A stretch of 38,549 nt of DNA from a virus. The stretch spans positions 1 to 38,549 of the IMG/VR virus record IMGVR_UViG_3300025308_000331. One strand, written 5' to 3'. The notes under the pieces were generated by a model, which saw only the letters and a program-made list of their open reading frames with translations, was not told the DNA's origin and made no database searches. This document shows, piece by piece, positions 29,895 to 38,549 of the stretch (position 1 is the stretch's first letter; the number at the start of each line of letters is the position of its first letter). The position numbers were made by a program, and so were the translations under genes.

Positions 29895-31436
29895 ATGGCC
29901 AATGACAACTGGCAGCTCAAGGCCATCTTGAGCGCGGTGGACAAGATGACCCCCGTCCTCAAGAACGTCAGCACCGCGGCCAGGAGCACCCGCAAGTACC
30001 TGGCAGACGTTGGCTCCAGCTCCATGAAGCTGGCGCAGCAGGTTGGCGTGCCCCTGGGCCTGCTCAGCGGCGCCGCTGGCGCTCTGAGCGTGGCTGGGCT
30101 CAAGAAAGTCGTCACCGACTTCACGGACGAGACGAGCCGCATCTCGGACAAGTCCAAGGCGCTGAGCATGACCACGGACGATTTTCAGCGTCTGGGCTTC
30201 ATGGCCAAGATGTCCGGCACCGACATCGAGGCTATGGGCGGCTCGCTGAGCATCCTTAACAAGCGCATCGCCGAGGCCGCCGCCGGCAAGAACAAGGAAC
30301 TGGCTGGCCTGCTCAGCCGTGCCGGCATCTCCATGCGCGGCGCCAACGGCCAGCTGCGCAGTGGCGTGGATCTGTTGCCCGAGGTGGCTGACCTGTTCCA
30401 GAAAAACGGCAATGCAGCCGTGCAGGCCCGTATGGGTAACGCCCTCTATGGCAAGAGCTGGCAGACCATGGCGCCATTGCTCAGCGAAGGCAGTGATGGC
30501 ATCAAGGAGCTGAATGATCGTTACCGAGCGCTGGGTCTCGGCATTGAAAACAGTGCAATCAAGGCGGGTGACGCATTCGGAGACAAGCTGGACGAGAACC
30601 GTGCAGTCATCAACTCCTATGCCTACACCATCGGCGCCAAGCTCATCCCGGTGCTTGGCCCGATGCTGGAGAAGTTCACGATGTGGGCGGTTGAAAACCG
30701 CGAGCTGATTGCGACCAACGTCTCGAAGTACCTGGCCGAAATCGCCGAGAGCCTAGCCACAGTAGATTGGTCAGCGATGATCAAAGGCGTCAGTGATCTG
30801 GTCAAGGATGTAAAAGAGTTCGTGAACTGGATTGGTGGCGCGAAGAATGCGCTCATCGCCCTGGTGCTGGTGATGAACGCGCAGGCCATAGTTGCAGCCA
30901 TATCCTTGGCCGGCTCTATTGGACGGCTAGGTATTCATCTCACAGCCTTGGCGCTCAAAGCGTTGGCACCTGTCGCACCGCTGCAAACCATGACTGTCGG
31001 TATGAAGGGTGCCGAGCTGCGAGCGGCGTCCCTCACCAACACGATGGGGCGCCTGACTGCGGCTAGTGGTTTGATGACGGCGGCCATGGCTGGTTGGGAG
31101 ATCGGCAGCTGGGCCTACGAAAAATTCATCGCGGGAACTGACTTCGGAGACAAGATAGGTTCTGGCGTCGCTAGCACTCTTGCTTTCTTCGGTAATGACG
31201 AAGCGAAAGCGGCTCTTGCCGTAAACGAAAGCCAACCTCAGCCGGGAGCTCAGTCGATCCCGATGTCTAAGCAACCGTTGGTTGGACCTCAGGCCAGGGG
31301 CAGGGTCGATGGGGAGGTAAAGATCAACATCAGCGGCCTGCCGCCTGGTTCCCGTGTGGAGCAGGTGTCGGGCAGTGGTGACATGCCAATCAATCTCAGT
31401 GCCGGCTATAGCAGCGCGGCGCTTGGGATGCCGTAG
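29895..31436 (+). CDS. Tail tape measure protein
   Basis: 513 aa. Long helical protein with hydrophobic segments (VPLGLLSGAAGALSVAGL, ALIALVLVMNAQAIVAAISL) and the conserved tape-measure stretch DDFQRLGFMAKMSG, KRIAEAAAGKNKELAGLL. Tail length follows its length; 513 aa predicts a short tail of roughly 75 nm by the usual rule of about 0.15 nm per residue. The C-terminal third has lower GC than the rest. Confidence 0.9.
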   Translation: MANDNWQLKAILSAVDKMTPVLKNVSTAARSTRKYLADVGSSSMKLAQQVGVPLGLLSGAAGALSVAGLKKVVTDFTDETSRISDKSKALSMTTDDFQRLGFMAKMSGTDIEAMGGSLSILNKRIAEAAAGKNKELAGLLSRAGISMRGANGQLRSGVDLLPEVADLFQKNGNAAVQARMGNALYGKSWQTMAPLLSEGSDGIKELNDRYRALGLGIENSAIKAGDAFGDKLDENRAVINSYAYTIGAKLIPVLGPMLEKFTMWAVENRELIATNVSKYLAEIAESLATVDWSAMIKGVSDLVKDVKEFVNWIGGAKNALIALVLVMNAQAIVAAISLAGSIGRLGIHLTALALKALAPVAPLQTMTVGMKGAELRAASLTNTMGRLTAASGLMTAAMAGWEIGSWAYEKFIAGTDFGDKIGSGVASTLAFFGNDEAKAALAVNESQPQPGAQSIPMSKQPLVGPQARGRVDGEVKINISGLPPGSRVEQVSGSGDMPINLSAGYSSAALGMP

Positions 31437-31449
31437 AACCTACAACGCA

Positions 31450-31470
31450 AAGCCGCCCATCAGGCGGCTT
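31450..31470 (+). terminator. Weak terminator after the tape measure gene
   Basis: 8-bp stem (31450-31457 with 31463-31470), 5-nt loop, then CTTTATT. It lies 11 bp before the next start and may attenuate baseplate expression. Confidence 0.6.
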
Positions 31471-31480
31471 CTTTATTGCC

Positions 31481-32695
31481 ATGGCCACATCCAAACTCTC
31501 CGACAAGCTACGCCCAGCCAGCTTTCGCGGCGTGCCTTTTCATGTGGACGACTCCGGCATCGGCGTTGGCCGCCGTGGTGAGTTGCACAGCTACCCCCAG
31601 CGCGACAAGCACTGGGTGGAAGACCTGGGCCGCGCCGCGCGCGAGTTGACGGTTGAAGGCTTCCTGGTCGGCCCCGACTATGTGGAGCAGGCCAACCGCC
31701 TGCTCGCCGCGTTGGAAGAGTCTGGCCCCGGCGCGCTGGTGCATCCGTGGTTCGGCACGCTCACCGTCAGTCTGGCTCCGAACGAGCTGGCCCGGGTGAA
31801 CTTCAACAACCAGCTGGGGCAGGCGCGCATCTCCATGCCCTTTGTGGAGTCTGGGGAGCTGGAGTTTCCCAGCGTCACCGGCTCCACGCCGGCGCAGTCG
31901 CGCCTGGTAGCCGCCGGCCTGGAAGACGCCGCGGTGGCCGACTTTGCCGACACGTTCGACGTGGCCGGTTACCCCGACTTCGTGGCCACCACGGCAGACG
32001 CCGACATTGCCCGCGCGTTCAGCCTCACATCCAGCGGCAGCGTGCCCGGGCTGGACATGCTGGGCTTCTCTGGCAAGCAGGCCGGCAGCCTGGCACTGGC
32101 GCGCAGCCAGTTTGGCAGCCCGCTGAGCCTGGGGCAGACCATTGCCGGCTACCTCAGCGCGGCAGGCCTGAGCAGCAGCTGGACGGGCGCCGCACTGCGC
32201 TGGGCGCCCCTGGCGCTGGCCCTGGTGCGGCTGGCCGGGCTGGGCAGCCTGGCAACGCCAGCAAGCCCGGCGGTGTACACGCCGTCGCGCCAGCAGGTCT
32301 GGCGCAACGCCAGCGCCACCAACACCCTGGTGCGCCAGGTGGTGTTGGCGCAGGCAGTGGGCGCGGCCAGCCTGGCGCCGGCGGCGGTGTATGACGAGAC
32401 GGTGGGCCTGCGCAACAGCCTGTCTGCCGCGCTCGATGCCGAGGCGCTCAACGCCTCAGACCGCAGCTACACCGCGCTCATGGACGCGCGTGCAGCCGTG
32501 TGGCGTGACCTGACAGAGCGCTCACGCGACAGCGCCCGCCTGACCACCATCACCCCGCCCACCACCGAGCCGGCGCTGGTGGTGGCTTATGACTTCTATG
32601 AAGACGCCGCCCGCGAGGGCGACATCGTTGCCCGCAACGGCATCCGCCACCCCGGCTTCGTGCCGCCCACCCCGCTGAAGGTACTGACCCGATGA
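31481..32695 (+). CDS. DNA circularisation/tail protein (Mu gpN-like)
   Basis: 404 aa. N-terminal 90 residues match the DNA circulation N domain (LRPASFRGVPFHVDDSGIGV, GRRGELHSYPQRDKHWVEDL). In Mu gpN is a baseplate/tail-hub component. The C-terminal half is Ala-rich and helical. ATGA overlap with the next gene. Confidence 0.9.
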   Translation: MATSKLSDKLRPASFRGVPFHVDDSGIGVGRRGELHSYPQRDKHWVEDLGRAARELTVEGFLVGPDYVEQANRLLAALEESGPGALVHPWFGTLTVSLAPNELARVNFNNQLGQARISMPFVESGELEFPSVTGSTPAQSRLVAAGLEDAAVADFADTFDVAGYPDFVATTADADIARAFSLTSSGSVPGLDMLGFSGKQAGSLALARSQFGSPLSLGQTIAGYLSAAGLSSSWTGAALRWAPLALALVRLAGLGSLATPASPAVYTPSRQQVWRNASATNTLVRQVVLAQAVGAASLAPAAVYDETVGLRNSLSAALDAEALNASDRSYTALMDARAAVWRDLTERSRDSARLTTITPPTTEPALVVAYDFYEDAAREGDIVARNGIRHPGFVPPTPLKVLTR

Positions 32696-33909
32696 ACACC
32701 CCGGACACAGCCAACCAGGTGCGGCTGCTGGTGGGTGGGGTTGAGTACGGCGGCTGGAAGTCGGTGCGCATCGAGGCCGGCATCGAACGCCAGGCCCGCA
32801 GCTTTACCCTGCAGGTGACAGACCGCTGGCCCGGGCAGACGGACGTGCCGCGCCGTGTGCGACCGTTCGATGCCTGCCAGGTCTACATCGGTGCAGATCT
32901 GGTGCTCACCGGCTACGTGGACGCCACCCCCGTCAAGTACACCGGCAAGAGCATCACAGTGGGCGTCAAGGGCCGCAGCAAGACGGCCGATCTGGTGGAC
33001 TGCTGCCCCATGGGCGCAGACGTTGCCATGGCCACCGCAAGCGCCCAGTGGAGCGACCTGGTGGGCTTGCCAGACGTTGCCCGCGTGATCGCCCCGCCGG
33101 CGCGCAGCGCCGCGCAGTGGCGCAACCAGAAGCTGGAGGAAATTGCCGCCGCTCTGGCCGCGCCCTACGGCGTGCGGGTGGTCACCGAGGTGGACACCGG
33201 TCGCCCGATCGCCGAGCACCAGGTGCAGGTCGGCGAGAAGGTGTTCGAGAGCATCGACCGCATGATGCGCCTGCGCCATGTGCTCAGCACCGACAACGCC
33301 GCCGGCGACCTGGTCTTCATCGACGTGGGCAGCACCGGCCGCGCGGCCACCGCCATCGAGCTGGGCGTCAACGTGCTGGAGGGTAACGCTGAGCTGGACT
33401 TCAAGGAAGTTTTCAGCGAGTACATCGTGAAAGGGCAGCGCGCCGGCAATGACGACCAGTTTGCCGACGACGTGGCAGAAGAAGAGGGCGAGGCGCTGGA
33501 CGACGACGGCATAGACGGCGGCGTGGCCACCACCACCGACAGCCGCTCCCGCCGCCGCCGTGTGCTGGTGCTCAAGCAGACCGGCCAGGCAGACGAGGGC
33601 ACCTGCAGCGACCGTGCCGAGTACGAGCGCGCCAACCGCGCTGCCAAGGCGCTGCAGACCACCTACACGGTCAATGGCTGGCGGCAGCAGAGCGGGGCGC
33701 TGTGGCAGCCCAACCTGTTGGTGCAGGTGCGTGATTCTCTGATCGGGTTCGATGGCGAGATGGTCATCGCCGAATGCGCCTGGGTGCTGGACGCCACCGG
33801 CATGCGAACCGAGCTGAAGGTCGGCCCGGTGGACGGCTACCGCAGCAAGGCGGCCAAGGCCAGCAAGAAAAAGGGCGGCGGCGCCTCTTGGGTAGACGTA
33901 AAGAGGTGA
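32692..33909 (+). CDS. Baseplate hub protein (Mu gpP/gp44-like)
   Basis: 405 aa. VRLLVGGVEYGGWKSVRIEA and the LTGYVDATPVKYTGKSITVG strands give the T4 gp27-like hub domain; later SEYIVKGQRAGNDDQFADDV and the C-terminal AECAWVLDATGMRTELKVGP follow the family. It joins the tube to the spike. The acidic stretch at about 260-285 (EEEGEALDDDGIDGG) is probably a flexible loop. Confidence 0.9.
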   Translation: MNTPDTANQVRLLVGGVEYGGWKSVRIEAGIERQARSFTLQVTDRWPGQTDVPRRVRPFDACQVYIGADLVLTGYVDATPVKYTGKSITVGVKGRSKTADLVDCCPMGADVAMATASAQWSDLVGLPDVARVIAPPARSAAQWRNQKLEEIAAALAAPYGVRVVTEVDTGRPIAEHQVQVGEKVFESIDRMMRLRHVLSTDNAAGDLVFIDVGSTGRAATAIELGVNVLEGNAELDFKEVFSEYIVKGQRAGNDDQFADDVAEEEGEALDDDGIDGGVATTTDSRSRRRRVLVLKQTGQADEGTCSDRAEYERANRAAKALQTTYTVNGWRQQSGALWQPNLLVQVRDSLIGFDGEMVIAECAWVLDATGMRTELKVGPVDGYRSKAAKASKKKGGGASWVDVKR

Positions 33910-33915
33910 ACGCAT

Positions 33916-34464
33916 ATGAATGATCTGGCAAGGCTGATGGCGCCCTACGTGCGCCGGCTGAGCAACATGCTGGCGCGCGGCAAGGTGCTGGCGGTGAATG
34001 CCGCCAGCAAGATGCAGACCCTGCAGCTGGGCCTGCTGGCCGGTGAGCGCAAAGACGGAGTGGAGCACTTCGAGCCCTTCGGCTTCACCAGCTGCCCGCT
34101 GCCGGGTGCCGAACACGTGACGGTGTTTATGGATGGCGACCGTTCCCACGGCATCACCATCGTGGTAGCAGACCGTCGCTACCGCTTGCTGGGCTTGCAG
34201 CCCGGCGAGGCGGCACTGCATGACGACCAGGGCCAGAAAGTGCACCTCACGCGCAACGGTATTGAGATTGTTACAGCAAAGGATCTGCGCGCGGTGGCGA
34301 AGAACATCAAGCTGCACGCCACTGAGTCCTTCGCTTGGGACGTGGCTGGCTTTGGCGAGAGCTACAAGTACACCGGCGGCACCAGCTGGGAGCACAAGAC
34401 CTGGCGGACCGGCGCCACCGTGACGGCGGTCCCGCAGTCCATCAACCCGCCTGAAGGCCCCTGA
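33916..34464 (+). CDS. Baseplate spike protein (Mu gp45-like)
   Basis: 182 aa. Membrane-piercing spike of the contractile tail: an OB-like N-terminal domain (RGKVLAVNAASKMQTLQLGL, EHFEPFGFTSCPLPGAEHVT) then a beta-helical part (HLTRNGIEIVTAKDLRAVAK). The usual C-terminal HxH iron-binding tip motif is not evident. Confidence 0.9.
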   Translation: MNDLARLMAPYVRRLSNMLARGKVLAVNAASKMQTLQLGLLAGERKDGVEHFEPFGFTSCPLPGAEHVTVFMDGDRSHGITIVVADRRYRLLGLQPGEAALHDDQGQKVHLTRNGIEIVTAKDLRAVAKNIKLHATESFAWDVAGFGESYKYTGGTSWEHKTWRTGATVTAVPQSINPPEGP

Positions 34465-34466
34465 CC

Positions 34467-34910
34467 ATGATCAACGATCAACCGCTGACCGTCGTGATAG
34501 ACGGCCGGTCGTTCCCGCTCGGCCTGGACGGCGCAGACCCGCTGGTGCGCGCCGTGGTGGTGAGCCTCTTCACCTGGCGCCGCGCCAACGCAGACGACGA
34601 GCTGCCCGGCGACCTGCGCATGGGCTGGTGGGGCGACAGCTACGCCACCGTGCCCAATGACCGCATTGGCTCGCGGCTGTGGCTGCTTTCTCGCGCCAAG
34701 CAGGTGCCGGAGACCATCACCCGCGCGCGTGAGTACGCCGAAGAGGCTCTCAAGTGGCTGGTGGACGACGGCGTGGCCGCCCGCGTGCAGGTGCAGGCCG
34801 AGCGCATGGGCGTGGACGGCCTGGCGCTGGGGGTGCAGGTTTTCAAGACCGCGGGCAAGCCTGCGGTGATTGTGCGATTCACGGACGTTTGGGAGTTCCT
34901 CCATGTATAG
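34467..34910 (+). CDS. Baseplate wedge protein (Mu gp46 / W-like)
   Basis: 147 aa. GP46-type pattern: VVVSLFTWRRANADDELPGD, RMGWWGDSYA and GSRLWLLSRAKQVPETITRA. It overlaps the next gene by 8 bp. T4 gp25-like role in the wedge is known for the family. Confidence 0.9.
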   Translation: MINDQPLTVVIDGRSFPLGLDGADPLVRAVVVSLFTWRRANADDELPGDLRMGWWGDSYATVPNDRIGSRLWLLSRAKQVPETITRAREYAEEALKWLVDDGVAARVQVQAERMGVDGLALGVQVFKTAGKPAVIVRFTDVWEFLHV

Positions 34911-35952
34911 CCGCCCCACGCTGGCACAGATCATCGAGCGGGTACGCACCGATGTGCTCACCCGCCTGAGCACAGACGACGTGCTGCGCCGCTCTGACGC
35001 CGAGGTGTACGCCCGCGTGATCGGCGCTGTCACCCACGGGCTGTACGGTTTCATCGACTGGCTGTCCAACCAGCTCATCTACGACACCGCCGAGCGCGAG
35101 TACCTGGAGCGCTGGGCAAGCATCTGGGGCATCAGCCGCGAGGCCGCTGCAGCGGCCACCGGCTCGGTGACCTTCACCAAGCAGGCGGGTGCCGTCATCC
35201 CCGCCGGCGCGCTGCTGCAGGCGCTGGACGGCGTGCAGTACATCACCACCGCAGACGCCACCGAGAGCAGCCCCACTAGCGCCGCAGCACCCGTTGCAGC
35301 GGTGGTGCCTGCAGCGGCCGGCAACCGTGCCACGGGCCAGACATTGACCCTGGTGTCACCCATCGCCGGTGTGCAACCCGGCGCGTTGGCCAGCGCCCTG
35401 GTGGGCGGTGCGGACGAAGAGCTCGACGAATCCCTGCGCGCCAGCCTGTTGCGCCGCATCCAGCAGCCGCCGCAGGGCGGCGCGGCTGACGACTATGTCA
35501 CCTGGGCGCTGGAGGTGCCTGGTGTCACCCGCGCATGGTGTTACCCGCATGAGATGGGGATCGGCACCGTGACGGTACGGTTTGTGCGCGACAACGACGT
35601 GAGCCCCATCCCCGACAGCGGTGAGGTGGCTGCAGTGCAGGCATACATCGATGTTCGCCGCCCTGCAACAGCAAAGCAACTGTATGTGGTGGCGCCGGTG
35701 GCGGTGCCGCTGAACTTCAGCATTTCCGGTTTGGTGCCGGACACGCCCACGGTGCGCGCCGCTGTGGAGGCCGAGCTGGCCGACTTGCTGCTGCGCACCG
35801 CGCAGCCGGGCGGCACCATCCTGCTCAGCCACATTCGCGCGGCGATCTCTGCCGCCGCGGGTGAGAGCGATTACACGCTGGTCGCTCCCACGGGCAACGT
35901 CACCAACACGGTGGGCAGCATGAGCACCATGGGGACCGTGTCATGGCCCTGA
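34903..35952 (+). CDS. Baseplate J-like protein (Mu gp47)
   Basis: 349 aa from the ATG at 34903, with GGGAG upstream. The N terminus (RPTLAQIIERVRTDVLTRLS, DTAEREYLERWASIWGI) and the middle SVTFTKQAGAVIPAGALLQA, GVTRAWCYPHEMGIGTVTVR are typical of baseplate J, the main wedge component. It overlaps the next gene by 10 bp. Confidence 0.95.
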   Translation: MYSRPTLAQIIERVRTDVLTRLSTDDVLRRSDAEVYARVIGAVTHGLYGFIDWLSNQLIYDTAEREYLERWASIWGISREAAAAATGSVTFTKQAGAVIPAGALLQALDGVQYITTADATESSPTSAAAPVAAVVPAAAGNRATGQTLTLVSPIAGVQPGALASALVGGADEELDESLRASLLRRIQQPPQGGAADDYVTWALEVPGVTRAWCYPHEMGIGTVTVRFVRDNDVSPIPDSGEVAAVQAYIDVRRPATAKQLYVVAPVAVPLNFSISGLVPDTPTVRAAVEAELADLLLRTAQPGGTILLSHIRAAISAAAGESDYTLVAPTGNVTNTVGSMSTMGTVSWP

Positions 35953-36533
35953 CCGCAGAAGACTACCTGCGCCAGCTGCAGGCGCTGCTGCCCCCAGGCC
36001 CCGCCTGGCCGCAAGACGACGACGCCCCCAGCACCCGGCTGTTGGCTGGCCTGGCGGCCGAGCTGGCCCGCGTGGACGGCCGTGCGCGCCAGTTGCTGCA
36101 AGAGGCAGACCCCCGAGCCACCAGCGAGCTGTTTTCCGACTGGGAACGCGCGGCCGGCCTGCCGGACGCCTGTGCCGTGGCCTTTGGTGGCCCGCAGACC
36201 AGCGCCCAGCGCCGGGCAGCCCTGGTGGGCAGGCTCACCACGCTGGGGGGGCAGTCTCGGGCGTACTTCATCGGCCTGGCCGCCGCGCTGGGCTACGACA
36301 TCACCATCACCGAGTTCCACGAGCACACCGTTGATGACGATGTGGACCACCCGCTGATGGGCGAAGACTGGAACTTCGCCTGGCAAGTCAACGCCGCTCT
36401 CGACACCGTGCACGAACTCACCGTTGACGACACCGTTGACGACCCCCTTGCCTGGTGGGGCAACGCCCTGCTGGAGTGCGTCATCGAGCGCGTGGCGCCG
36501 GCGCACACGATTGTTCTGTTCAGTTACACATAA
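35943..36533 (+). CDS. Tail protein gp48-like (DUF2313/YmfQ)
   Basis: 196 aa. Family pattern YLRQLQALLPPGPAWPQDDD, SELFSDWERAAGLPD and QRRAALVGRLTTLGGQSRAY. It links the wedge to the tail fibres in Mu-like baseplates. The C-terminal 60 residues include a repeated TVDD segment (HTVDDDVDHP, TVDDTVDDP). Confidence 0.9.
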   Translation: MALTAEDYLRQLQALLPPGPAWPQDDDAPSTRLLAGLAAELARVDGRARQLLQEADPRATSELFSDWERAAGLPDACAVAFGGPQTSAQRRAALVGRLTTLGGQSRAYFIGLAAALGYDITITEFHEHTVDDDVDHPLMGEDWNFAWQVNAALDTVHELTVDDTVDDPLAWWGNALLECVIERVAPAHTIVLFSYT

Positions 36534-36545
36534 GGAGCACAGCTC

Positions 36546-37505
36546 ATGGATCGCGTTTACGCATCGAACGTTTCGGCCACGCCGCCATCCCCGCCCGCCA
36601 GCCCGGCAGTGGGGTACCCCCGGTCGGGGAACCCGAGCACCGCCACCGAGGCCACCAAGACGGGGCCGTACTGGGTCTACATGATCACGGAGAGTCTGCG
36701 CAAGCTCATCGTGGATGCCGGCCTCACGCCTGACCATACCAATCTCAACCTGGTCAGCCAGGCAGTGCAGGCCATGATCGCCGGCGGTTCGGCGAACGAC
36801 TACAAGACCAGCGTCCGCTTCACCACTACCGGCAACATCACGCTATCCGGCCTGGGCACGCAGGCCGGTGGTGACTGGGGCGCGGCGCTGACTGCCGGCG
36901 ACCGGATTCTGCCCAAAGACCAAACCACGGGTAGCGAGAACGGCATCTATATCGCCGCTGCTGGAGCCTGGACACGCGCCACCGATGCCGATGGCGTGGG
37001 CGAGCTGACCAGCGGCTCCGTCGTTGCGGTCGAAGAAGGCGCGACACTGGCCGACAGCCAGTGGATGTTGACGACGGACGGAGCGATCACTATCGGAACG
37101 ACTCCATTGGCATTCGTCGAAAAGGGATCTCCCTTTGCCTCAGCTGCTGAGGCGCGGGCTTTCGCTGTTGGAAATAAGTCCATTTCCCCTTTGACCCTGG
37201 GTCAGGCTTTTCAGGGCTCTAATCAATCGATTGCAGCCGCGGGATATCAGAAGCTCCCGGGCGGCTTAATTCTTCAGTGGGCCACACTGACAACTGACGC
37301 CAGCGGGTTCGCAACGATCACCTACCCGATTGCATTCCCTACTGCCGCGCTTGTTGCCATCCCGGGTGGCGCTGATACGAACTATTACGCCATCCGAGAG
37401 ACGAACAGGACCAGCACAACGCGGACCTATCACCTGACAGTTTCAAGCACCGGAGCCAATGCGCCGGCCGGTATTGGCTTTGGCGTTATTGCGCTCGGCA
37501 CTTGA
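36546..37505 (+). CDS. Tail fibre protein
   Basis: 319 aa. After a short virion-binding N terminus it contains a common fibre module (TTGNITLSGLGTQAGGDWG, DRILPKDQTTGSENGIYIAA, ADSQWMLTTDGAITIGTTPL). The C-terminal module (GYQKLPGGLILQWATLTTDA, SGFATITYPIAFPTAALVAI) is a gp53-like tip found on many unrelated phages. GC drops around 37,140-37,290, consistent with a swapped tip. No DGR variable repeat is present here. Confidence 0.85.
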   Translation: MDRVYASNVSATPPSPPASPAVGYPRSGNPSTATEATKTGPYWVYMITESLRKLIVDAGLTPDHTNLNLVSQAVQAMIAGGSANDYKTSVRFTTTGNITLSGLGTQAGGDWGAALTAGDRILPKDQTTGSENGIYIAAAGAWTRATDADGVGELTSGSVVAVEEGATLADSQWMLTTDGAITIGTTPLAFVEKGSPFASAAEARAFAVGNKSISPLTLGQAFQGSNQSIAAAGYQKLPGGLILQWATLTTDASGFATITYPIAFPTAALVAIPGGADTNYYAIRETNRTSTTRTYHLTVSSTGANAPAGIGFGVIALGT

Positions 37506-37529
37506 ACGCTCGATTAAAGGGTATTAAAA

Positions 37530-38000
37530 ATGTTCTATTCCAAGACCACTGGCGGCTTCTACGATCTAGCCATTCACGGCGGAAACATTCCGCAAGATGC
37601 CGTGGAGATCACGTGCGAACAGCACGCTGCTCTGATGGCCGCGCAGGCAAGCGGGAAGCGCATCGAGGGCGATGCGAACGGTGCACCAATCGCTATCAAC
37701 CCGCCAGAGCCGTCACAGGCTGAACTGATCGCTGCGCGCCTTGTCCAGGTACGCGAAGTCCGCGAAAAAATTCTCAATCGCCTGGGCGGCATCGCCGGCC
37801 GTGCAGACCGAGGAGGAGACGCCGTACTGGTTGGTGCATGTGACACGGCTGCCGTCGCCCTGCTGGATATCACGGTAAACCTGCCGGCAACGCTGGCCGC
37901 AGTCGAGGCCGAAGTGACGAACCGTTATGGCGTCATAGCCCTGACTGCAATCAATGCCGCACCCAGTTTGGCCGCAGCGTTTGCGAGTATCGATCTGTGA
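37530..38000 (+). CDS. Tail fibre assembly protein
   Basis: 156 aa. The start MFYSKTTGGFYDLAIHGGNI, PQDAVEITCEQHAALMAAQA is the Caudovirales tail fibre assembly pattern; the C-terminal half is helical. It acts as a chaperone for fibre trimerisation and lies directly after the fibre gene as usual. Confidence 0.85.
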   Translation: MFYSKTTGGFYDLAIHGGNIPQDAVEITCEQHAALMAAQASGKRIEGDANGAPIAINPPEPSQAELIAARLVQVREVREKILNRLGGIAGRADRGGDAVLVGACDTAAVALLDITVNLPATLAAVEAEVTNRYGVIALTAINAAPSLAAAFASIDL

Positions 38001-38290
38001 TCAGCCTGCTCATCCTTTGGCCGCTGTACATCATCGGCGTTCAATACGATCGCGGTGGTTGGTGGCGCCTGCTGATGCCGATCACGCTGGTAGCGCTGGT
38101 GCTCGATGTCTGGCTCAACTTCACCGAGTTGGCCTTGCTCACCTGGGACTGGCCGCGTAACGAAGATGAGCTGACCTTCAGCAACCGGCTCAAGCGCCTG
38201 GTGCATGACGGCGGCTGGCGCGGCAGCTTCGCGCGTTTCGTGGCTCGCGGGATGCTTGATCCATTCGCCCCCGGTGGACGACACGTTTGA
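37997..38290 (+). CDS. Small membrane protein
   Basis: 97 aa, GTG start overlapping the previous stop as GTGA. Two hydrophobic segments (LLILWPLYIIGVQYD and LLMPITLVALVLDVWLNFTE) then a charged cytoplasmic tail. The location before a holin-like gene suggests a role in lysis or late membrane events, but no lysis family is recognised. Confidence 0.7.
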   Translation: MISLLILWPLYIIGVQYDRGGWWRLLMPITLVALVLDVWLNFTELALLTWDWPRNEDELTFSNRLKRLVHDGGWRGSFARFVARGMLDPFAPGGRHV

Positions 38291-38310
38291 GCTGAAAAGC
38301 AACTGTATCG

Positions 38311-38333
38311 AGCCACCTTCGAGTGGCTTTTTG
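38311..38333 (+). terminator. Terminator before the holin-like gene
   Basis: 6-bp stem (38311-38316 with 38323-38328), 6-nt loop, followed by a T-rich run. It would end the tail operon transcript. Confidence 0.65.
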
Positions 38334-38363
38334 TTTTCCCCCACAAGAAGCGAGGAGGGCTTC

Positions 38364-38549
38364 ATGGCTGAACCAGCTTCAACCACCGCCGGCGTTACGT
38401 TCATTGCCGCAACAGCCACCATACCGGTGCTGACCATTCTCGGCGTGCCGCTCGGCCTGCGCGTTGACCTGCTGGTGGCCGGTTTTGCTGGCGCGCTGGT
38501 TGCCATCATCCTGCTAAATACCGTGCCGGCCATGGGTGACACATGGGTG
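38364..38549 (+). CDS. Holin-like protein, cut by the window edge
   Basis: First 62 codons only. GGAGG upstream and two hydrophobic segments (TFIAATATIPVLTILGVPLG and DLLVAGFAGALVAIILLN) fit small phage holins, which permeabilise the inner membrane to release the endolysin. Its place after the tail fibre genes is the normal lysis position. The endolysin presumably follows outside the window. Confidence 0.65.
   Translation, partial: MAEPASTTAGVTFIAATATIPVLTILGVPLGLRVDLLVAGFAGALVAIILLNTVPAMGDTWV

Noticed and set aside
32596-34395. 599-codon minus-strand frame
   Set aside because: Shadow of the baseplate hub and spike genes.

Overview
The window is most of a temperate, tailed-phage genome integrated in a GC-rich bacterium. 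Gene families and codon use suggest a betaproteobacterium of the order Burkholderiales, probably near Comamonadaceae; this is inferred from the look of the proteins, not from a search. It runs from the integrase at the left edge to a holin-like gene cut off by the right edge. No tRNA, rRNA, CRISPR array or insertion sequence was seen, and neither attachment site can be identified.

Layout. (1) About 1-11,870: a leftward (minus-strand) early operon of small, mostly ATGA-overlapped genes. It starts at a strong promoter near 11,813-11,841 and ends with excisionase- and integrase-like genes. It carries a ParB-like protein, a protein with a DUF550 (dATP/dGTP diphosphohydrolase) domain, a cupin-like protein, and a complete diversity-generating retroelement (DGR, about 1,987-4,896). 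(2) About 11,870-13,300: a secreted OB-fold-like protein, a short repressor and a divergent Cro/YdaS-like gene around an operator region. (3) 13,369-18,044: a CII-like regulator, a VapE-type primase/helicase and a putative late activator. (4) 18,045-18,311: a late leader with two strong hairpins. (5) 18,312-26,573: HNH nuclease, terminase and an HK97-type head with connectors. (6) 26,576-38,000: a Mu-like contractile tail, baseplate and fibre module. (7) 37,997-38,549: membrane and lysis genes. An HK97-type head with a Mu-type tail resembles the plan known from Shigella phage SfV.

The standout system is the DGR. One 106-bp template repeat (TR, 3088-3193) lies inside the open frame of a reverse transcriptase with intact catalytic motifs, next to an Avd-like accessory gene. 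It matches two 106-bp variable repeats (VR1 3804-3909, VR2 4401-4506) at the 3' ends of two different DUF1566/C-type-lectin-like genes. All 14 TR-VR1 differences and all 12 TR-VR2 differences fall on template adenines, the DGR signature. Both VRs are followed by the same 35-nt spacer, built of 8-nt repeats that place TGA in all three frames, and then a GC-rich hairpin that the TR lacks. The targets are not tail-fibre genes. They lie in the early operon, whose promoter carries a pair of operators with the same motif and the same 25-bp spacing as two operators in the repressor/Cro region. The DGR may therefore be controlled by the lysogeny switch.
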